The notes below the pieces were generated by a model that was given only the letters and a program-made list of their open reading frames with translations, was not told the DNA's origin and ran no database searches. A DNA stretch of 64,000 nt from Cristatella mucedo (Eukaryota; Bryozoa; Phylactolaemata; Cristatellidae), in contig WPIO01000016.1 in NCBI GenBank assembly GCA_009760855.2, positions 2,628,001 to 2,692,000 of the forward strand. Direction: 5' to 3'. This document shows positions 1 to 12,002 of the stretch, piece after piece. Each line of letters opens with the position of its first letter. Within the stretch, counting starts at the first letter, position 1. Made by a program: the position numbers and the translations under genes.

Positions 1-1170
1 CTCAAGGCAGCCGTTGAGAGCTCATTTAGAGTGGGCTGATATCATTCATATCTATAGATGGTTATCCGGCTGCGTCTAATCCTGCACTGCCACTTGGCTA
101 GCAAAGACCTGCTAAATCTCGAGCTGAACCGCTGCAGGATAGACCTCCAGCGATGAAAGTGAGATGACCGCATAGAGATCGCTACTCAAGAGAGTACACC
201 CTAGGTTATGGCAACGCCGGCGCCTGACTGTTGTCTCGTGTCGGTAACAGGCGAGGGCCCCCAGACCCTGGCTAGCTAGCTAATCCTAATCGGAGCTCAG
301 CATTCCTGCTGCTAGGCGAGAGCCCAGACGCTAGCGAATCAGAGCCCAGCGTTCCTGAATCGCAGACGAGAGGCAGCTACTGTCAGGGTTAACGTTTGCG
401 CGCCAGCTAATAAAACGGAGCTGTCGAGTACTGTTTGGCACGAACGTTCTCGAAGTCGTTCGCCAGTCGGCCGGACGCACACTAAAACCGCGGGATCTCG
501 GAAAAAGGCATCCAATTTTGACACGTGTCGCCCTATCATGGCAGAGGAGACCCGTCGTTTGTGACTTGGACGAGCCGCTTCATTACAACTTCCCCCGTCG
601 TGGGTGCGTCCCATGCGTACCGCATGTATCGAGCCGGGAAATTTGGACGCATTCGCTCGTCGCCAGCAGTCACATTAGCTTAATAAGTACGATTGATTAG
701 AGCATGCTCAGTAAAAGCTGCTGCGAAGGTCTGCTCCTTTCCACGTTTCCTCCTCCGTTCTTGCTGCCGTTGCCATCTCACCACGGACGAGTTTATCAGC
801 CAAGAGGAGTTCAACAGCTGGCAAACGGTCGACCGACGGTCGAGGCTGCACAATTCGTTCGCGTCACGGACGCACAGACTCTCTCGGCAGCAGGGCGGTG
901 CAAGTCGGGGATTGCCTATCGATATTGGTCGCGTACAGTGGCTACGCGATGCGAGCGGGTGCCGTCGCCGTAGATGGCTGCAGCCGGCCACGGTCTGGCG
1001 TTCCAGTGTTCGCCCTAACCCAGGTCGGAAGTAAACACTCTCAGCCACCGAAATTAGGGTCTGTCAGTGTAAGATGTTTCGCTCTACACGCTAGCCTATA
1101 TGGAGAGGACCTTGGACCACCGTACTCGAGACTCGTCGAACCCCAAGCGACGCCATTATTCACCTGGCAA

Positions 1171-1231
1171 GAGTTGGCGAGATTATATGTGCCGCCCGCG
1201 AGAGTTGGCGAGATTATATGTGCCACCTGCA
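1171..1231 (+). repeat. 31-bp direct duplication
   Basis: The motif GAGTTGGCGAGATTATATGT occurs at 1171 and again at 1202, with similar following bases (GCCGCC versus GCCACC). Two copies only. Confidence 0.85.
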
Positions 1232-1370
1232 CATGCAAGTGCGAAGCTACATATCAATCACGCTCTTAGCGATTCTTGTCCTAAAATGCATCAGAAGTTT
1301 GGGCACTCCGTCGGAAAAAAACACTGCTTCCATTACCATAGATAGCATCAGTAGTTCCCTCATCTGTTGT

Positions 1371-1436
1371 CGCTGTGGCACCTGCATACGCTGTGGCACC
1401 TGTATACGCTGTGGCACCTGTATACGCTGTGGCACC
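1371..1436 (+). repeat. 18-bp tandem repeat, 3.7 copies
   Basis: Unit CGCTGTGGCACCTGTATA at 1371, 1389 and 1407, with a partial copy at 1425. The unit length is a multiple of three, so one frame reads a repeating RCGTCI hexapeptide; nothing indicates that it is translated. Confidence 0.9.
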
Positions 1437-1599
1437 CATGTTGGAGCTGTCACTCAGCAATCAACGTCTGCAATAATGCGAGCAATTGAGTAAGTTGCTT
1501 ATCCGATTAAAAGACGTGCGAAAGACCATGCATGCTTGACACTAAGACGTGGATTTCGTCAGCATACTGGCAACGGCACTTGTCAATGGAAGCCTTCAC

Positions 1600-1900
1600 T
1601 CTGCAGCTCCTAGACTTGTGGAACTCACGTCCACAAGTCTTTCGCAATGACAGCTACTCTCCTGCTGCCGACTCTGGCACATTCTTTCCAGCCGTCCTGA
1701 GCTGATAATTACATGCTACTCACTGCCTCGACTGCTCTCTTGACTCTACTACGCTTCTCACTTTCTCTTTACAGTGTGAGATGAAGTCTGTTGGCTACCG
1801 AATGCGTATCAAAAGCCGCTAAGTCACTTTGAGTACGCTATACACAGCTCGTCTGCGTAAAACTCACACTTTGTCTTAGTGGATTTGCGGAGCTACAGAC
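1600..1900 (+). mobile_element. LINE family 2, 3' fragment
   Basis: Shares long stretches with 35580-35950 and, inverted, with 26205-26625, 49910-50160 and 61070-61560. Markers are CTACTCTCCTGCTGCCGACT, the TTGGCTACCGAATGCG segment and a terminal CGGAGATAAG followed by AT-rich sequence. The better copies encode the end of a non-LTR reverse transcriptase ORF. This copy is broken by indels. Confidence 0.75.
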
Positions 1901-1929
1901 GGAGATAAGTTATGTTAAATATCTTAAAA

Positions 1930-2060
1930 TTATAAATATAATAATATATATATATATCATATTATATTATATAATATATATTATGTTATATATGATACAT
2001 TATGGTAAATTACATTAGATAGAATTTTACATTACATTAGAAAGTTAAATTACATTAGAC
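1930..2060. repeat. AT-rich tract after a LINE-2 3' end
   Basis: Imperfect (TA)n and ATTATAT repeats, then a thrice-repeated TTACATTAGA-like motif. It lies directly behind the LINE-2 3' terminus, as at 35946 for another copy. Confidence 0.7.
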
Positions 2061-3407
2061 GATAAGCACGATATAGACTTACGCTGGAAGACCGTTCGAA
2101 ATAAGCAATTGGGATAAAATTGTTTCACCTGAGGTGGGATTCGCACAGTCTTTAGAATTTACGCGTCCGATGCGCCTTTTTAAAACACAAATAGGTTGAG
2201 AACTGGTCCAATTTAAAAATAAAGCATAAGCTTTTTTTACAGCAATTCTACAGTGTTGTTTTACTGCCAATGCTTTTAGTTTCAAGCAGTAAATAACAGG
2301 TTTGTGATCTATTATTGCTTGTTCCGGACTGAATGCGTGTTTACTTATGTTTCGTAAACGATATATAGCTACCAAAGTGTCGCATTGAAACATGAATTTT
2401 CAAAAAGACATGGATGTGCAAGTTATTCAATTCAGGGGCTTTCAATAAGTGTAACGCGTTTCTGATACTTCATGACTTTTTTTCTGATGTGTTGCTGCCA
2501 TTTTTAAGAAGCCCAAACAGAATTTTGCGCAATTCAACACTTGGCGAGCATGATTGTAGAAGCACGTACTTCAATACACACTATGGCATAAGAAAGCCCG
2601 CATTGGCAATTACAGCGAATTGTGCACTTAGGATCAGGACAACAATCAAAATGAATCAGTGTCCCGATTTTAATAAAGATCAGGACACTAACTAAAAACA
2701 GGACGTAAATTGCAGCAGCTGCATACGAAGCATGCGACCAAAGCATTCCCGCCTGTTCTCGCCTCGAATAGTCATAACTGTAGAGGTTCACCAATGGACA
2801 GTATGTTTAAACTTATTAGGAGTTCAGATGACTAGAGGGCACTTTTCAGGAGCGGTTTAGCAAGCTTCTACAATTAGCGTTTCTGCTAAACGAGGTTCAC
2901 CAAACCTAAATTGAAGAAGCCACAAGCTATAGCTCTATAGCGCCTGAAGTTTCATGTCGCCCGAAGTTTTAAAGTTTATACTCGCCCGAAGAGCTATTCA
3001 GGGTATCGCTTTTGATCGCATACAATTTGTTTAACAAGTAAGAACTGGACTTAGCAAGCATTAGAATTGATTCTTTCTTACTGAGAACTCTTTTAATTAC
3101 TGATCTTTTCAGCGTGACCCGGCAGCACGAGCTTCAATTGCGGCAATGCTCGCTCAGTGCGATATTGATTGTAGTGACTAACGTCTATTTTCAATATTGC
3201 CTCCGATTAGTTTTAATCTCTCTTCCCTGGTTCGCATTTATTACGCACGACTCGAATGCCGCTTGCAATTGTCGGAAGTCACGTGGCTCTGGCCCACAAA
3301 AATATACCAAACAACATCTCTTAGCTTGCTTGCTGCGTCGTGGCCGCGAGAGACCAGCACCGCAGTAGCTTTGACCCTTCGCACAATTCTGACCTATTTC
3401 ACCGTAG
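2061..3407. other. AT-rich unassigned stretch
   Basis: No coding block with PKD-like or other recognisable content could be linked by phase to exon 1. A good acceptor (GATCTTTTCAG, ends about 3112) is followed by an open frame containing ILIVVTNVYFQ, which loosely resembles a closing PKD strand, but no donor in the right phase was found. Confidence 0.4.
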
Positions 3408-3485
3408 AACGGCCTGCCATGATTAGGCGGAAAAGTGCCACGGTTATTCAAGTATTTGTGGAAGGGGGCGGACTCGCACTTGCGG
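3408..3485 (+). CDS. Exon 1 (candidate): end of linker and first strands of PKD module 1
   Basis: The frame reads SATVIQVFVEGGGLALA and stops at a good donor (GTGAGC at 3486) in phase 1. Joined to exon 2 it makes an Ala codon and continues GGLALAAVTGGTLSTF, as expected for the first strands of a PKD module. The 5' border is uncertain: acceptors ending at 3407 (after a CTATTTCAC tract) and 3426 are both usable, and the frame is open further upstream to 3197. No preceding exon could be linked, so this end of the model is the weakest. Confidence 0.5.
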
Positions 3486-3774
3486 GTGAGCTACTTCCAG
3501 CTCAGCTGTTTGGGCCTATCAGATTTCGAAGCCCATTCGCGCCTAAAGATGTCGCAGTGCAGCCTAAATCTTTTCGCCGTATCCACCCCTATAAATGGAG
3601 ACGACTTTACTGAGCATGTCCCTTAATGTTTACAACCACCATAAGTGTATTTCCCATCGGGCCAGTACGGACGCCTCGGCGGCTGTGGCGGCCGGCGAAG
3701 GTTGTAGCTTCGCCTCTCGGAGTGTCGTTGAGGACAGCAGCAGAATCGCCTCTCGCGAGTCTTCCACCTGTCCC

Positions 3775-3934
3775 TCTGTCTCTTCCTGTCTCTCTCGTCT
3801 CTGTATTTCCGTCTCTCTTTCTCTGTCTCTCTCTGTCTCTGTCTCTCTCTGTCTCTCTGTCTCTCTCTGTCTCTCTATGTCTCTCTCTGTCTCTGTCTCT
3901 CTCCCTGTCTCTGTCTGTCTCTGTCTGTCTGTCT

Positions 3935-4012
<78 letters not shown>
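3775..4012 (+). repeat. (CT)n / (CTGT)n microsatellite before exon 2
   Basis: About 240 bp of CT repeat, the first half interrupted by CTGT units and the second half pure. It ends about 30 bp before exon 2 and forms or extends its polypyrimidine tract. Long ORFs over it on both strands are repeat artefacts. Confidence 0.97.
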
Positions 4013-4014
<2 letters not shown>

Positions 4015-4042
4015 CTGCAACATTGTATGGTCGCATTGGCAG

Positions 4043-4094
4043 CGGTGACCGGTGGCACCCTTAGCACCTTCCTGACCCCTGAACCCTGGCTTCA
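4043..4094 (+). CDS. Exon 2: PKD module 1, central strands
   Basis: A 52-bp exon entered in phase 1 and left in phase 2. It encodes VTGGTLSTFLTPEPWL. The acceptor is the first AG after a long (CT)n array that ends about 30 bp upstream; the donor is GTAAGC at 4095. The split last codon becomes His when joined to exon 3, giving WLHYTWSYGDGT, a good match to the PKD signature (Y-x-W-x-x-GDG). The exon is short and was accepted because phase and motif agree on both sides. Confidence 0.65.
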
Positions 4095-4238
4095 GTAAGC
4101 ACTTTTTTCGTTCGCTGGTACGCAGCACCGCCCTGACTGGAAGTTAGTGAGTGGGCGTGATGATGGCGCTGAGGGGCGTGCGCTGCTAGGCGATCGAGCC
4201 TCGCCCCGTTAAACGTGCTCGCCCGCTCGCCGTCGCAG

Positions 4239-4386
4239 CTACACCTGGTCTTACGGCGACGGAACGCTCAACGATTCTTCGTCCACGCCGCTATACGAGG
4301 CCTGGGCGTCTCACGTGTTCAGCAGCGTCGGCACTTACGTGGCCTACGCGTGCGCAATCAACGAGCTCAGTGGTGGATGCGGGCAA
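4239..4386 (+). CDS. Exon 3: PKD module 1, core
   Basis: A 148-bp exon following a CAG acceptor (4236-4238) and ending at GTAAGC (4387). It starts in phase 2 and ends in phase 0. It encodes YTWSYGDGT at the start, the PKD hallmark motif, and later HVFSSVGTYVAYACAINE, matching the conserved H-x-F/Y-x-x-x-G-x-Y-x-V-x-x-x-x-x-N strands of the fold. The intron before it is only 144 bp, the shortest in the gene. Confidence 0.85.
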
Positions 4387-4734
4387 GTAAGCGATAGCGA
4401 GGCGGCAGAGCTCAGCTTCAACGAAGCCGATTCTTCGCCCCCCCCGCCCACCCCCACCGCGTCAGCATCCATCGCCGGCAGTTAAGCAGCGGCGTCCTGA
4501 CGTGGCCATGACGACGGGGTCGCGCGCTTTCGTCTAATTCGCTGCTCGGCGGAGCAGGTGACTTTCTGAGAGACTTGCATGCAGCTGAGCCTCCGCAAGT
4601 CAGTGAGTGAGCGACGGGAAGCGCTGCTGTCAAGGGCGCAACTAGCACGCATCTATACCGGAGCCGTGTACTGCACATGCCCTACCTCGCGTGACGCGAT
4701 AGAGGGCAAAAGCTAAATAAGTAAGTAGAATAAT

Positions 4735-4920
4735 AGCTGATTTAACAGCCTCTTTTGTACAGGGACAGGAGAGCCTTTTTTTCACAGCTATCGCCACAGC
4801 TTGCAGCGACGATAAAGGATTCGATCATCACTCAGGATTTGAATCGACGACCTCGGGGCCAAGGTCGTCGATTAGCAGCCGCCTCACTTAGTGTGCCATC
4901 ACGGCTCACCTAGGGTATCG
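4735..4920 (-). mobile_element. SINE family B copy
   Basis: Shares its body with 42480-42660, 49365-49545 and 60905-61050: AACAGCCTCTTTTG, GCGACAG-AGAGCC, a GATTTGAAT-type box, GACCTCGGGGCCAAGGTCGT and a final CACGGCTCACC. On the - strand this resembles a tRNA-derived head with a B box (GGTTCGAATCC type). Confidence 0.75.
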
Positions 4921-5920
4921 ACGAGACACTGCCCTAGCCACGAATGCTAAGAACAGGACGAATTGAAGCAGATCGAATGATCGAACGGCAGATTTGAGCC
5001 ATAGATATCCAGAGTAGCCAGGTTACCTTGAAGCTTTCTGATTTAGAGCTACGAATGCTCAGTGTCAAGCGATACGCGGTCCTAAAATCTGGCAAGCAGT
5101 TGCACTACACAGAAAGCTCTGCATGCACACACCCTGTCTGCCCACATAAAAAATAAATGTAATTGAGTTCTCCTGTGTAGTAAGTGAATTTAAATTTAAA
5201 TATACATTCTGAGGACAAGACATATTGCCTTCTTGGGCAAGAACAATTCGTGAAAACACGAGAGAATTAATTGTAAAAGTGATGCTAGCAGCTCACTTAT
5301 ATTGCGCCCTAAGATGATTTAGCCTCAATCCACGCGGTTTACAACTTCCAGCCACGAGAACAACAGCTAGGGGTAATAGCAAGCTTGGAGACATACTTGG
5401 ATCATCATGCACCAGGATACACGAAGATAGTAGCGGCCGATGGCGAGTAGGAGCCCTGGCTAGCCGAATGCACCAAATCGTGTGCTGGTGCACGTGCACA
5501 GTGCACGAGGGAAAGCATACATGCTCGCATGAGAAGACTGAGCAGAGCGAGGTCTTCTTCTTCAGCTTCAGAGATCTGCATGATGCCAAGTAGTTGCAGA
5601 TGGCGGTGACCGAAGCTCGAGGCTCGAAGCCCGTGACTATCGATACAGGCGAACTGAAGAAGAGGATCACCGAAATACCTAAAATTAATGCGAGGAATCG
5701 TGACATGACTGGATCCTGAACAACTGGAGGTGCGGGGGAGGCCGACTCAAGGAGATGAAAGGCTGGATAGGTCAAGGCTGGTTAAAGCGAGTGAATGGAG
5801 GTCAGAGGTCAGGATAGACGATCCTGAAGTCGATTCGGTGCCTGCTCGGAATCCAGAGAAGATTAGACGGTGCTTGCTGCCACTAACCATACTTGCATGC
5901 TAAACCTGTGCATTTCACAT
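4921..5920. other. Intron 3 sequence without recognised repeats
   Basis: Apart from the doubtful - strand ORF at 5293-5775 nothing was identified. Confidence 0.5.
5293..5775 (-). CDS. Possible small secreted Cys-rich protein ORF in intron 3 (unproven)
   Basis: A 160-codon ORF on the - strand, with an internal Met at 5704-5706 that is followed by a signal-peptide-like stretch (FLALILGISVILFFSSP). The next region has clustered Cys residues (ICNYLASC, LCSVFSCEHVCFPSC), and a second hydrophobic stretch near the end (PSLLLPLAVVLVAGS) could be a GPI-anchor signal. I do not recognise the family. No splice sites, promoter or homologue support it, and in AT/GC-mixed intron DNA an ORF of this length can occur by chance. 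Confidence 0.2.
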   Translation of the reverse strand: MTYPAFHLLESASPAPPVVQDPVMSRFLALILGISVILFFSSPVSIVTGFEPRASVTAICNYLASCRSLKLKKKTSLCSVFSCEHVCFPSCTVHVHQHTIWCIRLARAPTRHRPLLSSCILVHDDPSMSPSLLLPLAVVLVAGSCKPRGLRLNHLRAQYK

Positions 5921-6900
<980 letters not shown>

Positions 6901-7169
6901 AGAGCCCGGCCCCAAGCATTCCGACACCCCCCCCCAGCCTCAACACTTGGCCATGGCTCACGGTTCGCCTTCTAGGTCCGAGGGGTGTCGCCTAGACGAT
7001 TATCAAGCATGTACGACCTAGAAAGTCATTGCGTTCTCGTAGCAGATGCACGGCGGGCGGCGGTGGTACTTCTCCCGCTAAGAAGGAAGTGACTCGGCAA
7101 CTCTGCTAACGTGCGAACTGAAGCACGTCTCATCAAAGTGGTGTCAGTTGCTACCGCTTGAAAGCTGGG

Positions 7170-7796
7170 CACAATAATAACAATAATAATAATAATAACA
7201 CAGTTAATAAAGTGCCTTCAGAGAATTCAACCTCTCTTCTGGAGCTTTACAGTTGCTGCAGAGGAAGTATGATTGAACGGGAGTTGTGCATGCTGAATAA
7301 ACGACAGAAGAACATGGTTAGGGATGGAACGCACATGGTTCAGCACGCAAATGTGATTAGAGGCAGCATGCACAGTGTCAGCACTCGTAAGCGCATCGCA
7401 GGGCGAATCGCTGGGACCAACGGAATGTGGTCATGAATCGCTGCGTTTTTAGTTTTTCCTTAAACGTGGTCAAGTCAGAGGTAGTCGTGACAGAAGTCGG
7501 AGGTACGTACCCAGCATTGGGAGCATCTGAACTAAAGCCTCCAAAGGGTCTCCAAAGCATATGAGATTTATACAAGATATGGGTGAACAGCTATATTCCG
7601 AAAAGCGGGTGGTACGATGCTTATCCCGGTGTGGGGAATAGATCTGATCGATAGGCTGAAGCTGAAGCTGAAAGAATGAAGGGACCTACAAGTGAGAGAC
7701 AAAACCTTGATCTCGCTGCGTTGCTTGACTCAGAAGCAGCGCAGATTTATGAAAAGTGGTGTGACGTGGCAGCTGCGATGCTCATGACAGACAAAT
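7170..7796 (-). mobile_element. LINE family 1, 3' part (left half, split by a SINE)
   Basis: Starts with an (AATAAT)n tail and AAAGTGCCTTCAGAGAATTC, the reverse complement of the common LINE-1 3' end. The remaining sequence matches the C-terminal reverse-transcriptase part of other copies with stops and indels. The LINE continues at 7950 after the SINE insertion. Confidence 0.8.
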
Positions 7797-7950
7797 AATA
7801 ATATAATCATAAAAATCCATTTGTATAGCGCCCCAAGAGAACTTAATCTCTATTTAGGTGCTTCACATATGCCTCCGGGCTCGAGCCCACGACCTCAGCC
7901 AGACCTTCGTCGCGGGCGAGCACCTTAACCACTGGACCAAACCAGCCTAG
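7797..7950 (-). mobile_element. SINE family A copy inserted into a LINE
   Basis: On the - strand: tRNA-like head (GGTTTGGTCCAGTGGTTAAG, then a CTCGAGCCCGG-type B box) and tail GCACCTAAATAGAGATTAAG with ATT-rich end. It interrupts LINE sequence: GACAGACAAA on the left and CCTAGCTG on the right are contiguous in other LINE copies (for example at 25492-25510). Confidence 0.85.
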
Positions 7951-8145
7951 CTGAAGCGCTTTGCACAAGCTGTAAGCGCTTGATTGCACAAGCCCGTTAA
8001 CCAGCGAGCAGTGTTGCAGAAGTCAAGACGGGAGGTCACAAATGCATGAAATAACTTGGATGCGGTATCCCAGTCTAAAAAAGCCAGAATTGTAGCAACG
8101 TATCGTAGCTGAAAGTAGGCGGAATTGGTTGGGTGCAATTGATGC
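7950..8145 (-). mobile_element. LINE family 1 (right half of the split copy)
   Basis: The - strand encodes AYFQLRYVATILAFLDWDTA and FVTSRLDFCN, the typical C-terminal reverse-transcriptase region of CR1/L2-like LINEs. Truncated upstream. Confidence 0.85.
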
Positions 8146-8830
<685 letters not shown>

Positions 8831-8848
8831 CGATATTTGTACCAGCAG

Positions 8849-8924
8849 CTCATCCGGTCAGTCGTGTACAGCGTGGCTGCCGCACCACACCGCTCCCGCT
8901 TGAGCTTCACCGGCTCCCTATTGG
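8849..8924 (+). CDS. Exon 4: linker and first strands of PKD module 2
   Basis: A 76-bp exon, phase 0 in and phase 1 out, encoding VVYSVAAAPHRSRLSFTGSL. With exon 5 the split codon becomes Gly and the frame continues FTGSLLGTNVSWTVVFNDG, a convincing PKD start. The acceptor is a NAGNAG site (CAG at 8843-8845 and at 8846-8848), so one extra Gln may be included. The polypyrimidine tract is a (CT)n array of about 170 bp. The donor (GTGCCG at 8925) is weak; phase and protein context support it. Confidence 0.7.
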
Positions 8925-9399
8925 GTGCCGGATGGACTTCCAATTTTCTGACTTCTGACCGTCTGACCTCCGGCTAATGGCCCTCCGACCTCGATTCCAT
9001 CGCTTCGACCTCCGCCTACCTAGCCAATCGCATCACTCGTCGAGTTGGGCTTCGCGAACCGCGGCTCCCACCGGCTACGGCCTGTCGTCTCGTGGTTACT
9101 GCAAATAAATTAAATTGCTTTTGCGAACAGAACTTCAACTCGCATTCCTAAAAATTCTCGAGCTCGCTTCCAGCTACTACTTCCATGTTACGTGAAATGA
9201 CGTAAAATCAGTTAAGCCCCAGGTGAAGACGCATCGGTTTCACTCTGCTTCACCGTCGTCCCAATGAACTTATCGTCTTTGTTACAATTCACTTCAAATC
9301 GTTAACTGTGCATGATTCATCGCATGCTGCTAGCCAAGGATAGTACTAGCCAGCGGCCCTGGGCGTTTTTTTGCGTGTTTTGCATGTTGGCCTAAGTGT

Positions 9400-10005
9400 G
9401 ACACTAATAATAATAATCATTCATTTTTATAGTGCACTCAAGGAATTTAATCAATTTCTAGGTAATGTAAATATTCTGCAAACGAAGCATGACTGTATGG
9501 TTAGTGGCATCATGCACAGCATCACCGTATATAATATTGTTAGTGGTAGCACATGCAGAACTAGCATACGCGGCGTGGTCACGTGGCGTCAAGCACTCAC
9601 ATTAGAAAATGAAGAAAAATTCAAGCTAACTCAGAGAACTTTTTAAAGGGCGGCTACGTTTTATCTTCATTTTCAATGTCTATAAGTCATGGGATTTCGT
9701 GACTTTGCTCGGGAGTGAATTAAAGGCTTTTTGAGCATACGAGCTAAAGGCATGGTCTCTCAAGAATTTATAGGTGGATTCGAGGCATGGCTAAGAGTTT
9801 TGAGTCCGAAAAGCAAGTTGTGTGATGCCTAGCCTGGCGGGTTAGTAGGTCTGATAGGCAGGCTGGAGCCAGTAGATGAAGGGCCCTAAGCAGATAGGAT
9901 GCTCTATTAGAGCCAGTGCAGGTCAGCGAGAATTTGTATAATGTATTAACTGTGAGGCTCGCGACAGACAAACCTAGCTACAGAGTTGTGCCCCAACTGT
10001 GAGAA
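9400..10005 (-). mobile_element. LINE family 1, 3' fragment
   Basis: Begins with AATAATAATAATC and the reversed LINE-1 3' end; the - strand encodes LHLLAPACLSDLLTRQARHH, a decayed form of the LAPAYLSDLL segment in better copies. Confidence 0.8.
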
Positions 10006-10059
10006 CAGCGGTCGTAAAGTACCTAGAAAGAGATTAAATTTTCTGAAAGCGCTATAACA

Positions 10060-10225
10060 AACGTATTATATAAATACATCTGTATATTTATATAATATAA
10101 ATAATCTATATTCAGGTGCTTCGCATAAACCACCGGGCTTGAGCCTACAATCCCGGTCATGAAATGCCTTCACCTTGACTTCGGTCGGTAAAGACGAGCA
10201 CCTTGACCCCTGGGCCAAAACACGA
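10060..10225 (-). mobile_element. SINE family A copy
   Basis: Contains ATTCAGGTGCTTCGCATAAA, CCGGGCTTGAGCCTACA and GAGCACCTTGACCCCTGGGCC, the reversed tail, B box and A-box parts of the family. It is diverged. Confidence 0.75.
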
Positions 10226-10234
10226 CCTGTAGAC

Positions 10235-10530
10235 CTAAATCCAGTGAGTTAGTGGATTACAGAAGTCGAGACGGGATTTCACAAATGCAAGAACCGGCTT
10301 AATTGTGCTCTTTTAAATGTGGTCAAGTCAGGCAATCTCATGCCAATAGTCGGAAGTGAGTTCCAGGCTTTGGGGGCATACGTACCAAAGGCACGGTCTC
10401 GAAAGGATTTGAGGTTCGTACGAGGTATGAGTAAGCGATTAGATTCCAAAAAGCAATTGGCACGATGTTTATCCTGGCGGGGAAAGTATACTTTATAAGT
10501 TGGAGCAAGCCAGAGAATGAAGAGACCTAA
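10235..10530 (-). mobile_element. LINE family 1 fragment
   Basis: The - strand encodes PRTNLKSFRDRAFGTYAPKA and WNSLP, the C-terminal end of the LINE ORF. Truncated on both sides. Confidence 0.85.
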
Positions 10531-10899
10531 GCGCGATAGTCTTTTCTTAATGCTCATTTATGCACGACGTCACGTCTCGTATAGCGAATCCGCGGTGTCA
10601 CCAATTCTCTCTCTTCCAGCCACTCGTGAAGCGCACGGAGCTGATAGAGATTCTATCTTTCGGTGGGCATCATTCGAACGACGCATTATTATTATTATCA
10701 TTGTACTGCAGATGCTGAAATCTAATGTAAAGTAGTGGATAGATTTTAATAAGCACACGTAGCGATGCAGTCACAAGAGACTATAAATGCCGCCCAAATG
10801 TATAATTTCAAACAGTATTCACACCCTCTTCGCGTATGCGTACGCATGTGTCTTTGCGAGGAATAATGCTCGAGATGCTGACATTCCTACAATTTTTAG

Positions 10900-10998
10900 G
10901 CACCAACGTGAGCTGGACAGTGGTTTTCAACGACGGCGCCGCTTTTTACTCTAACCTGAGCTCTAACAGCTCGGCCGGCGGAGGCATTACGATTCTGA
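10900..10998 (+). CDS. Exon 5: PKD module 2, core
   Basis: A 99-bp exon with acceptor TTTTTAG (ends 10899) and the consensus donor GTGAGT at 10999, phase 1 at both ends. It encodes TNVSWTVVFNDGAAFYSN followed by a Ser/Asn-rich loop and GGGITIL. SWTVVFNDG replaces the usual W-D-F-G-D-G motif. Three N-glycosylation sequons (NVS, NLS, NSS) fit an extracellular module. Confidence 0.85.
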
Positions 10999-12000
10999 GT
11001 GAGTTGCTGACAATGATGCATCCCGCCGCCGCCGCAGCTGGTTGGGGGACGGGGTTGATTCAAGCATTCACGTCCTACTTAGCTTGGAGCCTCTCTCGGC
11101 CGGTCTCGCAGCGTAGCAGGCCGCGTTGATGGTGCTAGATGATCGTATCTGACCTTCGCGCGAAGTGCAAAATGGCTGATACTCACGTGACACCGAACCT
11201 AAAACGACTGACGCGACGAGCGTGCATAAACACTGCACGACGATCGCATATAGCTGCCCAAGAAAGTTTTGCAAGCGGCCACTAGATCGTCAGGTGAATT
11301 TATCGCCTCGTGTGCGCTCATTTCAAGCAATGCTGCCGATAACCCTTAAAACCTGTACCCCTTAAACAGGTACAGCAACCATACCGCAGCCAAGTGAATT
11401 CATGTTTTTATAACTTTGGTCTAGACATCTGCAGCTCAGTTGCCTTACTCTTTCTCTTCAATTCCGGCCTCACGAGAAAGAGGCTTAAAGTCGATGCAAA
11501 GCTCGGCAGTTAGTGAACTGAGACGGCCACGAACTAAGCTCGGCAGTTTGGCTGGTAGGCTCTTTGGGTAGTCACGCTCTTAGTTTGTCTCTCGGCAGAT
11601 AGACTCGTAGCGTAGCAAAGCTTGGCAGTTAGGCAATGCGACAGTTACGAACTTTGCAACTGTTGCATTGCACCGATTCACTATGGTTGAAACGTCGCAC
11701 CGATTAAGTACCTGGTACACTACAAAATCTCTGCCTCGCGGCCTCCTACGCTCTCGTACTGGGGCTAAATACCTATCTAAAGCAGTTTTTCTGAGGGCTT
11801 AGCCTATTTGGGAGCTATTTCTTAATGACTCTTGCAGTTCAGCTTCACGTCAAACCGACTGGAGGTCATTCGCAGACCGTGCCACTGGCTCCCTGCTCGT
11901 TAACACCAGCAGTTGACTGACTTCAAAGTGCTCCCTACTCAATGACGCCTAGCAAAACGCTGAAGCGAGCGTACTCCGTGCGAACCAACCATATATCAAG
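10999..12000. other. Intron 5, first part, nothing recognised
   Basis: A short CCGCCGCCGCAG stretch near the exon and mixed sequence with several CTCGGCAGTT-like motifs between 11500 and 11650 (AGCTCGGCAGTTAG, AGCTCGGCAGTTTG, GCTTGGCAGTTAGG). No gene. Confidence 0.5.
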
Positions 12001-12002
12001 TT

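Larger units (their letters stand above)
1..1590. other. Left edge, no gene recognised
   Basis: Moderately GC-rich sequence with short ORFs on both strands and no recognisable domain. It contains a 31-bp direct duplication (near 1171 and 1202) and an 18-bp tandem repeat (1371-1436). It may be an intron or the 5' flank of the polycystin-like gene; the sequence does not decide. Confidence 0.5.

Noticed and set aside
3113-3185. Possible extra PKD exon after a good acceptor (GATCTTTTCAG) with ILIVVTNVYFQ
   Set aside because: No donor gives a phase compatible with either start of exon 1, and the similarity to a PKD strand is short.
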